From positions 1 to 6,332 of the forward strand of contig SLSP01000054.1 of the NCBI GenBank assembly GCA_007130345.1: a DNA stretch of 6,332 nt. The letters run 5' to 3'. A program made the translations under genes and the position numbers. Positions 1 through 4,657 of this stretch are shown piece after piece (within the stretch, counting starts at the first letter, position 1; every line of letters begins with the position of its first letter). Source of the DNA: Thermoflexales bacterium. Its GTDB lineage: Bacteria; Chloroflexota; Anaerolineae; B4-G1; SLSP01. The notes beneath the pieces are model-generated. The model searched no databases. It had not been told where the DNA came from and saw nothing but the letters and a program-made list of their open reading frames with translations.

Positions 1-134
1 ACAGCGCGGCATAAATAACTCCCCAGTTGAATTTGCTCCAAGGGGAACGTCAGTTCCCCGGTTCGCCGCGTAGTCGCGGATCTGACGATCCGCTCTGAGC
101 GGGGCTAACTGAGAAGGGACTTCCGCCGCGCTGT
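1..134. repeat. Structured repeat bounded by a 10-bp inverted repeat
   Basis: The segment starts ACAGCGCGGC and ends with its exact reverse complement GCCGCGCTGT (125-134). Weaker inverted similarity continues inward for about 30 bases. Inside are two hairpins, each with a 7-bp perfect stem and a 4-base loop: 42-59 (GGGGAAC, loop GTCA, GTTCCCC) and 76-93 (GCGGATC, loop TGAC, GATCCGC). The two loops are complementary to each other. A competing 5-bp stem (66-70 with 75-79) overlaps the second hairpin. The right half recurs at 361-420, so this is a repeat family rather than a unique site. The left edge coincides with the window edge, so the element could extend further. No coding function is seen. 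Confidence 0.6.
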
Positions 135-245
135 ACTAGATGTAGATTTTTCGCGTGCGAATTTCATATAGGTAGTAGGTCGTGTGTGAAAAATCGGATT
201 TTTGGAATTTTTTTTCAGGGGGAGTCTTATCTTGCCATCGATTTT

Positions 246-280
246 GACGTTTGACGCATGACGTTTGACGCATGACGCCA
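246..280. repeat. 14-bp tandem repeat, about 2.5 units
   Basis: The unit GACGTTTGACGCAT occurs at 246-259 and 260-273 without mismatch, followed by a partial GACGCCA. Related sequence (CGCGTTTGACGTTTGCCG) occurs at 4109-4126 in another intergenic gap, which suggests a dispersed short-repeat family. The rest of 135-360 is AT-rich (runs of T near 208-217) and shows no convincing gene on either strand. Confidence 0.75.
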
Positions 281-360
281 TAGTTAAGCCGTCACTCAAA
301 CGTTACCCCTTCCAGATGTATAGTGTAATCATTCTCGACAAAAGCGCAATTCCTGACGTA

Positions 361-420
361 TAGTCGCGGATCGGACTCCGTTCTGAGCGGGGCTAACTGA
401 GGGGGGAACTTCCGCCGCGC
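361..420. repeat. Partial second copy of the structured repeat, abutting the GNAT stop codon
   Basis: Bases 361-420 align with 71-131 at roughly 85% identity by eye. Shared blocks include TAGTCGCGGATC, CTGAGCGGGGCTAACTGAG and ACTTCCGCCGCGC. Only the right half of the 1-134 element is present, and the 76-93 hairpin is degenerate here. The copy ends one base before the stop codon of the GNAT gene, so on the minus strand it forms the immediate 3' untranslated region. It has short GC-rich stems but no clear U-tract, so I do not call it a terminator. Confidence 0.6.
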
Positions 421-421
421 A

Positions 422-1444
422 TCACTCGGCCAGGGCCTTGCGATAGGTGACGAATTCCTTAGTGACCTGGAAGCCCATACTCTCGTAGAGGCGGAGCGCG
501 CCGTGAGGATTTTGCGCATCGACGCCTAGGCCCGCCTCGGTCATCCCGGCGGCCTTGAGCACGCCGAAGCTCCGGGCGATCAGGGCGCGGGCCAATCCGC
601 GCTTGCGCCACGGACGGCGCACGCAGATGGTCTCGGTGTACCCGCGTTGCCGATGGTACATCGTGTTCTCGATCTCGTCGATGAAGTTGAGCACCATCCC
701 GGCGATTTCGTCCCCGTCCCAGGCCACCTGCCACAGCGCGGGATTGAACGTGCGATGATCGCGCCATTCTTGCCGGGCCTCCGCGCCCCACTCATCCTCC
801 GCGAAGCCCCAGTGATCGAGAAAAGCCTCGCGGGCCGCGTCGATGATCTCGTCGAACTGCTCCGCGCTTGAGGGCCGCACGTCGATCCCGGCAGGCAGCG
901 GCAGATCGGGGATGTCCTCCAGATGCGGGCGCACCATCTCGTAACCGTAGCGCACCGGGCCGTAGCCCTCGGATTCGAGCAGCGCGCGCCACGCCGATTC
1001 CGTATCGGCAGCCCACGCCTCGAACAGCTTCTCCGCATCCCCCGCGTGCCCGGCGGCGATCTCGCGCAGGCGGCGCTCGTTATAGCGCAGCATCGTCCGC
1101 CAGATGCCACGTCCACGCCAGGCCGGCACCAGGAAGGCGAAGTGTTGGTAAACGCGCTGCTTATCCTGGGGCATGTGCTCCCACATCACCCGGCTGTAGC
1201 CTATCGGCGCGCCCGCCACCTCGACGAATAGCATATCGCGCCGGGGATCACTGTTAATCAAATGCTCGTAATCTTGCGTGAGAGTTTCCACAGTGTCCAC
1301 ATGCTCGATCTTATCGACAACTTTGCACGCATCAATGATGGCGACCATCACCGGGTAATCCTCCGGGCCACGGAAGTGCCGAAATTGCAGGCCGGGTATC
1401 GCAGGGGCTTCAGGTACAACAATGTTGTTTGATTCGGTAGACAT
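422..1444 (-). CDS. Tandem GNAT-family N-acetyltransferase (340 aa)
   Basis: This is a cytoplasmic acyl-CoA-dependent N-acetyltransferase with two GNAT domains; the substrate is unknown. Domain 1 (about residues 19-170) has the acetyl-CoA loop VPAWRGRGIW at 106-115 and a GNAT-like end with a single Gly-Tyr near 160. Domain 2 (about 186-340) has the clearest signature: VRRPWRKRGLARAL at 275-288 for the pyrophosphate loop, and GVDAQNPHGALRLYESMGF at 307-325. Tandem GNATs include mycothiol synthase MshD, but nothing here proves that activity. The ATG at 1444 is preferred because GGAGAGG (1447-1453) sits just upstream. The same frame is open to an ATG at 1543, but that extension crosses a terminator-like hairpin. 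The gene has its own promoter and leader, and its stop touches a repeat at 361-420. Confidence 0.9.
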   Translation of the reverse strand: MSTESNNIVVPEAPAIPGLQFRHFRGPEDYPVMVAIIDACKVVDKIEHVDTVETLTQDYEHLINSDPRRDMLFVEVAGAPIGYSRVMWEHMPQDKQRVYQHFAFLVPAWRGRGIWRTMLRYNERRLREIAAGHAGDAEKLFEAWAADTESAWRALLESEGYGPVRYGYEMVRPHLEDIPDLPLPAGIDVRPSSAEQFDEIIDAAREAFLDHWGFAEDEWGAEARQEWRDHRTFNPALWQVAWDGDEIAGMVLNFIDEIENTMYHRQRGYTETICVRRPWRKRGLARALIARSFGVLKAAGMTEAGLGVDAQNPHGALRLYESMGFQVTKEFVTYRKALAE

Positions 1445-1482
1445 AACCTCTCCAAAACGTGTGATTAGGGGATTCTGGGCAA

Positions 1483-1517
1483 CAAAAAAGCCATGGGTCG
1501 CAAGTGCCCATGGCTTT
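1483..1517 (-). terminator. Intrinsic terminator hairpin in the GNAT leader (candidate attenuator)
   Basis: On the minus strand an 11-bp perfect stem, AAAGCCATGGG with CCCATGGCTTT (1507-1517 and 1487-1497), encloses a 9-base loop and is followed by a U-rich tract. This is the standard form of a rho-independent terminator. It lies 43 bases upstream of the GNAT ATG and downstream of a promoter with no large gene between, so it would terminate the leader transcript rather than an upstream gene. Read-through would be needed for GNAT expression, which suggests attenuation; this is inference. Confidence 0.75.
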
Positions 1518-1539
1518 CTGCTCGGCTTAATCGGCCAGA

Positions 1540-1626
1540 TCATTCCAGCGCGTTAAGCGGCGCGTTGCGACACGGCATACACCCACGATAGGACACCTCG
1601 CGCGGATCACGTATGCGGTTGCACAT
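1540..1626 (-). CDS. 28-codon leader ORF upstream of the GNAT gene
   Basis: The ATG at 1626 follows AAGG by 4 bases, with a G-rich run further upstream. It opens 28 codons ending in TGA at 1540. The peptide begins MCNRIRDPREVSYRG and continues CMPCRNAPLNALE. It is rich in Arg (5) and Cys (3, with a CxxC pair at 16 and 19). Its stop overlaps by ATGA the ATG at 1543, which opens the frame of the N-terminally extended GNAT protein and runs through the terminator stem. This arrangement fits a leader peptide or translational coupling element. No single amino acid is repeated enough to name an attenuator type, and the peptide may be fortuitous. I do not recognise it. Confidence 0.4.
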   Translation of the reverse strand: MCNRIRDPREVSYRGCMPCRNAPLNALE

Positions 1627-1661
1627 GTTGCCTTGTCGCCCCCTTATGAAAGATACCCCCT

Positions 1662-1689
1662 AATTTACCAGGGCCGCTTGAAAAGTCAA
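1662..1689 (-). promoter_or_regulatory. Sigma70-type promoter with extended -10 for the GNAT leader
   Basis: On the minus strand TTGACT (1684-1689) is followed after 16 bases by TAAATT (1662-1667), preceded by TGG, which makes an extended -10. The predicted transcript would start near 1655, giving a leader of about 210 bases before the GNAT start. The -35 is a five-of-six match to consensus. Confidence 0.55.
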
Positions 1690-1692
1690 GCG
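1675..1692. promoter_or_regulatory. Dyad overlapping the -35 element, candidate operator
   Basis: CGCTTGA and TCAAGCG are perfect inverted 7-bp arms separated by AAAG. The dyad covers the whole -35 hexamer and enters the spacer of the GNAT promoter, the usual place for a repressor site. No U-tract follows it on the minus strand, so it is less likely to be the terminator of the lipoprotein gene ending at 1706. The regulator is unknown. Confidence 0.4.
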
Positions 1693-1705
1693 ATGTCCGC
1701 CGCCT

Positions 1706-2371
1706 TCAGCGCGTGCCGAATAGCTCGACCGCGTCGATCTGGTTCCAAAAGCCCGTGCGGGATTCGTCCAGATCGATGCGGACGCCTTCGGCACGGAACT
1801 CTGTCAAGGGGAAGGCGATGAGCAACACACCAGGGCACGGCGTGGTGGTATCGGTGCCCTCCCAGACCGGATGCAGATTTCCCTCAACATCCACCAGCGA
1901 AACGCGCGAGATGGCCCCCACGCCGAAGGTCTGGTGGATGCGCACCTCGGCCACGCGCATCGGCTGCGCGTAGGTGAGGTGCAGCCATTCCACGCCGTTG
2001 CCCCGGGCCGAGGCCCACGCGCGCGCGTCATCAGCGCACGCATCGACGGCAGGCGGGCCGAGCGCGCGGTTCGCGCTCCAATCGGGGAGGCCATATTGCG
2101 AACTGGCCTGCGCCCGCGCCGCCCATTGCGAGAATGTCTCCGGCGTTGAGGGAGCTACCGGTATTTCTGCGATGATCTGACGGCAGCCTCCCAACAAGAG
2201 GAGAAGGAGCACAAGCCAGGGGATGCGGCATATTTTCGCAATACCGCAAAAGTCACCCTGTTTGGGACACGGATGAACACAGATTTCACGGATAAAACCC
2301 AAAAAAATCCGTGTTTTTCCGTGTAAATCCGTGTCCTTGCTTGAAATCAACCGGGGGCTTCTTCTTGTCAT
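1706..2371 (-). CDS. Discoidin-like lipoprotein whose start was replaced by a mobile element
   Basis: The conserved part is an exported lipoprotein: a hydrophobic stretch (IPWLVLLLLLL) leads into lipobox LGGC, with Cys63 of the present 221-aa frame as the lipidation site. After a short linker comes a domain of about 145 residues with the look of a discoidin / F5-8 type C galactose-binding fold: ASSQYGLPDWSANRALGPP, then WLHLTYAQP, VRIHQTFG, VSLVDVEGNLHPVW, and a closing WNQIDAVELFGTR. It probably sits on the outer face of the membrane and binds carbohydrate or another ligand. The first 44 codons (2240-2371) come from the element at 2238-2393. Without it the gene starts at the ATG now at 2401-2403 and encodes about 177 aa. 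The present start has no visible Shine-Dalgarno sequence, so current expression and export are uncertain. Confidence 0.7.
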   Translation of the reverse strand: MTRRSPRLISSKDTDLHGKTRIFLGFIREICVHPCPKQGDFCGIAKICRIPWLVLLLLLLGGCRQIIAEIPVAPSTPETFSQWAARAQASSQYGLPDWSANRALGPPAVDACADDARAWASARGNGVEWLHLTYAQPMRVAEVRIHQTFGVGAISRVSLVDVEGNLHPVWEGTDTTTPCPGVLLIAFPLTEFRAEGVRIDLDESRTGFWNQIDAVELFGTR

Positions 2372-2401
2372 AGGGTTAGTTTTGCGCTACTGCATATTTT
2401 C
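2230..2401. repeat. Target site duplication of copy 1 (2230-2237 and 2394-2401)
   Basis: ATATTTTC is repeated exactly at both junctions. Deleting one copy together with the element joins AT to GAAAATAT on the minus strand, recreating an in-frame ATG AAA ATA TGC start for the lipoprotein gene. This independently supports the inferred insertion. Confidence 0.9.
2238..2393. mobile_element. MITE-like element, copy 1 (156 bp)
   Basis: The element runs from GCAATACCGCAAAAG to a right end whose reverse complement is GCAGTAGCGCAAAAC. The ends match at 19 of 24 positions as terminal inverted repeats. An internal hairpin pairs 2265-2293 with 2307-2336 imperfectly and is built from 10-bp units (ATCCGTGTTT, TTCCGTGTAA, ATCCGTGTCC and their inverted forms). 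ATATTTTC flanks it directly on both sides. It differs from copy 2 by three substitutions and 3 bases of indel. It encodes no transposase, so it must have been moved in trans. The autonomous partner is not identified. Confidence 0.9.
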
Positions 2402-2403
2402 AT
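2368..2403 (-). other. Relic original start of the lipoprotein gene, now an 11-codon ORF
   Basis: The ATG at 2403 keeps the first codons of the uninterrupted lipoprotein gene (ATG AAA ATA TGC). It then enters the element and stops at TGA after 11 codons (MKICSSAKLTL). The TGA overlaps the ATG at 2371 as ATGA, the geometry used for termination-reinitiation. It lies 18 bp after the stop of the gyrase-like gene, and AGGTGA overlaps that stop as a distant possible ribosome site. Confidence 0.65.
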
Positions 2404-2421
2404 AGCCAATGCCCGCGTCAC

Positions 2422-3465
2422 CTATCCGGTGGCCGCTTTAGCCGGGGCAGTCCGGCTGATGGCCGCCGCGACCGCTTCATCCCCGCGCAGGGCGATGCAG
2501 TGGACGCCCTGGACGACGCCGGTCTTGGGCGGCACGTCCTCGGCGGCGAAGCGGATGAGCTTGCTGAGGCGGGTGATGACGAAAAGGTCGGCCTGGGACG
2601 CGACGGTGAGCGCGGCCACCAGGTGATCGGTCTTGAGCGCGACTTTGCCCTGCCCGCCGGGGCTTTGATTGGCGCGGAAGCCCGCCATCTCGCGGATCGT
2701 GCCCTTGCCATCGGCCCCTAGCAGGAAGACGCCATCGGCCTCGTCCACAGCGGTAATGCCCACAACCGCGTCATCCCGCCCCAGTTGGATGCCAAGCGTG
2801 CCGCTGTTGGGCACGCGCCGCATCGGGAAGCGGATAGCCTGCCCCGCGCGGCTGGCGATGAAGAGATCGTCCTTGCCGGGAATCCAGCAGGCGGCGGCCA
2901 GCGGGCCGTGGCGCTCGGTGTCGTAGTAGCTGACGCCGGGGATCATGTTCTTGCCGACGAAGCTGGCGCGGATCACGTTGACCCAGCCCCTCCGGCCCAC
3001 CAGCGCGACGTGGTCGCCGCCCTCTTCGGGCAAAACCGCGATGACGCGCTCGCCGGGCTGGAGGGGCAGCAGCGTTCCCAGGTCGATGCCGCGCGCACGC
3101 ACCTCGGTTTCGGGCAGGCGGCGCGCGGGCAGCCGGTAACTGCGGCCCAGGTCGGTGAAGAGCAGCAGCGTCGCTTCGATGTCGGCCAGGGCAAGGACGC
3201 GGGGCGCGTCGTCTTGCGCGAGATCGATATCGAAGACGCCCATTCCGCCTCGACGCTGCGGCGTGTAGTGATGGCGCGGCGTGCGCTTGACCATCCCCCC
3301 CGCGCTGATGGTGATCACGTTGATGGGGGTAGGTGGCTCGGCGGGGCGCTCCTCCGGCTCCGGATCGGGCGCGGCGGATTTGGCCTGGCGGCCCAGACGC
3401 ACTTCCAGCGATTCGATGTAGGCCAGGATTTCGGGAGAGACCTCGGATAGATCAGGGCGTTTCAT
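2422..3465 (-). CDS. Stand-alone DNA gyrase A C-terminal beta-propeller protein (347 aa)
   Basis: The protein resembles the DNA-wrapping propeller of GyrA/ParC without the breakage-reunion domain: there is no winged helix, catalytic tyrosine or tower region. Residues 1-30 form a short helical N-terminus, 31-48 an acidic Pro/Glu linker, and 50-340 about six propeller blades. The first blade carries QRRGGMG at 70-76, a close variant of the GyrA box QRRGGKG. Blade repeats include GRSYRLPARRLPE (107), GQAIRFPMRRVPN (208), GKGTIREM (253) and SKLIRFAAEDVPP (301), each followed by a GxxG-type turn. It probably binds or bends DNA, or has been recruited as a general ligand-binding propeller. The ATG at 3465 follows GGAGG by a good spacing. 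The upstream gap holds mobile element copy 2; the downstream neighbour originally began 18 bp after this stop. Confidence 0.88.
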   Translation of the reverse strand: MKRPDLSEVSPEILAYIESLEVRLGRQAKSAAPDPEPEERPAEPPTPINVITISAGGMVKRTPRHHYTPQRRGGMGVFDIDLAQDDAPRVLALADIEATLLLFTDLGRSYRLPARRLPETEVRARGIDLGTLLPLQPGERVIAVLPEEGGDHVALVGRRGWVNVIRASFVGKNMIPGVSYYDTERHGPLAAACWIPGKDDLFIASRAGQAIRFPMRRVPNSGTLGIQLGRDDAVVGITAVDEADGVFLLGADGKGTIREMAGFRANQSPGGQGKVALKTDHLVAALTVASQADLFVITRLSKLIRFAAEDVPPKTGVVQGVHCIALRGDEAVAAAISRTAPAKAATG

Positions 3466-3504
3466 ACAACACCTCCAAGTGAAGTTTACGTCAGTCGGTT
3501 TGTG

Positions 3505-3514
3505 ATAGCGCTAT
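3505..3514. promoter_or_regulatory. Perfect palindrome ATAGCGCTAT upstream of the gyrase-like gene
   Basis: This 10-bp palindrome lies 40 bases upstream of the start at 3465, in the unique sequence between mobile element copy 2 and the gene. It could be a small operator. I see no convincing -35/-10 pair around it, so the regulatory call is weak. Confidence 0.2.
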
Positions 3515-3527
3515 GTTATTAGAGTGT

Positions 3528-3696
3528 GTTATTTCGCAATACCGCAAAAGTCACCCTGTTTGGGACACAGATGAACACAGATTTCACGGATAAAACCAAA
3601 AAAATCCGTGTTTTTCCGTGTAAATCCGTGTCCTTTTGAAATCAACCGGGGACTTCTTCTTGTCACAGGGTTAGTTTTGCGCTACTGCGTTATTTC
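3528..3696. repeat. Target site duplication of copy 2 (3528-3535 and 3689-3696)
   Basis: GTTATTTC is repeated exactly at both junctions. On the minus strand it reads GAAATAAC and contains the last sense codon and TAA stop of the 3690-4073 gene, so that gene kept its end after insertion. With the copy 1 site it suggests an AT-rich target of the form RTWWTTTC. Confidence 0.88.
3536..3688. mobile_element. MITE-like element, copy 2 (153 bp)
   Basis: It has the same orientation as copy 1 and the same ends (GCA to TGC), with inverted repeats matching at 20 of 24 positions. The internal hairpin pairs 3563-3591 with 3604-3633. Direct GTTATTTC copies flank it. Reading minus from GTG at 3667, a frame stays open across the whole element into the flanking AAA TAA, as in copy 1, because its 2-base and 1-base indels sum to three. 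It separates the 3690-4073 gene from the gyrase-like gene and adds 161 bp to an original gap of about 63 bp. Confidence 0.9.
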
Positions 3697-4073
3697 AACG
3701 GGAATGCGGAATTGGCAAGATGTTCGGCATTTTGTAAAAACTCTTTGGCGAGCTTGGAAGTGGTCAGGATAGTCCCCGTTTCAGCATCTACCTCCACGTA
3801 ACCTATAGGACCGAGAGGTTCTTCGAAAGGTGACCCGATCATCACCGGGAAGCTCCAGACCAGATGGTGTTCCTGGCGGATCAGGGTTGCTGAACCGGGC
3901 ATCAATTGATCGCCGACTTGCGCGGCCAGCCATGCGGCGGCTTTACGCCGGGCGTAACGTTCGTCTAGTGTGGGAATGACCGTGACGTAAACGCACGTAC
4001 CTTCTGGTAAATTCACATCGGGCATTAATCGAATGTTGCCGTGTTCAATCACACCTTGATATGTTTGCGGCAT
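3690..4073 (-). CDS. AF2212/DUF104-like protein with PepSY-like C-terminus (127 aa)
   Basis: Residues 5-34 (YQGVIEHGNIRL, then LPEGTCVYVTVIP) match the small beta-strand pattern of AF2212/DUF104 antitoxin-like proteins, with the typical 'leucine-pro-glu-gly-thr' turn. A basic helix follows (37-52). Residues 70-104 read as a strand pattern HLVWSFPVMIG then GPIGYVEVDAETGTIL, resembling a PepSY-type repeat. The protein ends in a short helix. The ATG at 4073 is chosen because GAGAGAGG stands 6-7 bases upstream; the frame is also open to 4091. Its base composition is nearer 50% GC, below the neighbouring genes. Its stop is the insertion site of mobile element copy 2. Role unknown; an antitoxin-derived or ligand-sensing role is inference. 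No toxin gene is visible next to it. Confidence 0.7.
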   Translation of the reverse strand: MPQTYQGVIEHGNIRLMPDVNLPEGTCVYVTVIPTLDERYARRKAAAWLAAQVGDQLMPGSATLIRQEHHLVWSFPVMIGSPFEEPLGPIGYVEVDAETGTILTTSKLAKEFLQNAEHLANSAFPLK

Positions 4074-4155
4074 TTCGCACCTCTCTCTCACATTACGGAA
4101 TGACGGTTCGCGTTTGACGTTTGCCGTGATCTTTTACCACATCCTCGTTAGTACC

Positions 4156-4386
4156 TTAAAACATTCGCCATAGCGTACCAGGTTCTCGCCAGATTGCCAA
4201 ATTCGGCGGATCCGAGGGGATTTGACAATCTCCTCGGAGCCAAGTGTTAGGTGAATTCCTTGCCGTCGAGCAACCGACGCAGTTTTGACGCACGGTGAAG
4301 CGGGCGTCGGTGTACATGTGTTGGGTTTCGAGTAGCGTCCCGCCTAATTTTTGGGCGTTGGGCTTGTCATTTATGGAGTTGTTCAT
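4156..4386 (-). CDS. Weak hypothetical ORF in a probable decayed region (76 aa)
   Basis: An ATG at 4386 opens 76 codons 10 bp after the antitoxin-like gene, which is where a toxin partner would be expected. I do not recognise the product (begins MNNSINDKPNAQKLGG). There is no good Shine-Dalgarno sequence. The second half overlaps a strong palindrome (4211-4238), and the other two minus frames also give protein-like stretches here (for example SEEIVKSPRIRRIWQSGE, ending at 4134). This fits a frameshifted, decayed gene or a non-coding repeat better than an intact gene. Confidence 0.25.
   Translation of the reverse strand: MNNSINDKPNAQKLGGTLLETQHMYTDARFTVRQNCVGCSTARNSPNTWLRGDCQIPSDPPNLAIWREPGTLWRMF
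4211..4238. repeat. Strong hairpin in the AT-rich intergenic region
   Basis: TCCGAGGGGAT (4211-4221) pairs with ATCTCCTCGGA (4228-4238): eleven pairs with one G-T wobble and a 6-base loop, TTGACA. No U-tract follows on either strand, so it is not a typical terminator. It may be part of a palindromic intergenic repeat. The rest of 4074-4155 holds only the upstream region of the 4073 gene and a short repeat at 4109-4126. Confidence 0.6.
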
Positions 4387-4396
4387 GCGTTGAAGA

Positions 4397-4615
4397 CTAA
4401 GCCTCAAACATAGATTGCGCTGCATACGTGAGCGAAGATCGCGTCAAGTCGGCATAATCTTCCGCATCCCAAAATAAGCTTTCGTGGAGTGTATTGATGT
4501 CGGGTTTGTTGATCAAAGCATCTAAAACTAATTGAACCAACTTTAGTTGCTCAATAATAGGCAAATCTCTGATTGTGGTTTGGTAAATTTGTTGAGCAGC
4601 ACTCAGGTCGTGCAT
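4397..4615 (-). CDS. Small antitoxin-like protein of an addiction-module type (72 aa)
   Basis: The protein has an amphipathic helical N-terminus (SAAQQIYQTTIRDLP, then EQLKLVQLVLDAL at residues 22-34). It ends in an acidic tail, WDAEDYADLTRSSLTYA (49-65). This layout is common among short uncharacterised antitoxins that sit before a PIN, RelE or MazF-type toxin. The ATG at 4615 is chosen over TTG at 4621 because GAGGAGG (4622-4628) lies 6 bases upstream. GC content is about 44%, much lower than the permease 42 bp upstream, which suggests recent acquisition. No intact toxin follows: the next 300 bases are poorly coding. Function is inferred from form only. Confidence 0.6.
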   Translation of the reverse strand: MHDLSAAQQIYQTTIRDLPIIEQLKLVQLVLDALINKPDINTLHESLFWDAEDYADLTRSSLTYAAQSMFEA

Positions 4616-4657
4616 TTTCAACCTCCTCGGTTTTTGGTTTTGACATTGCGGCTATGA

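Noticed and set aside
105..299. 64-codon minus ORF in the repeat region
   Set aside because: It spans tandem and structured repeats, has Lys/Ser-rich composition, and no ribosome site or domain.
292..519. 75-codon minus ORF crossing the GNAT 3' end
   Set aside because: It is mostly GNAT sequence in the wrong frame. The tail (ENDYTIHLEGVTFE) looks protein-like but has no start of its own and no recognised family.
868..1257. Long plus-strand ORF opposite the GNAT gene
   Set aside because: It is rich in Arg/Pro/Ala with no domain pattern, and it is a GC-rich shadow of a well-supported gene.
1518..1655. tRNA, 6S RNA, SRP RNA or a known riboswitch in the GNAT leader
   Set aside because: I found no T-loop, SRP tetraloop core, T-box GGTGG motif, thi-box, or SAM or cobalamin core. 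It is kept only as an unassigned leader.
2265..2336. Short direct ATCCGTGT repeats as a CRISPR-like array
   Set aside because: Units are contiguous 10-mers without spacers and form a hairpin inside a transposable element.
2785..3450. 221-codon plus-strand ORF opposite the gyrase-like gene
   Set aside because: The minus frame shows clear propeller motifs and a good ribosome site; the plus frame is a shadow in GC-rich sequence.
3466..3535. Promoter for the gyrase-like gene
   Set aside because: TAATAA-like -10 candidates exist, but no -35 lies at an acceptable distance, so no call was made.
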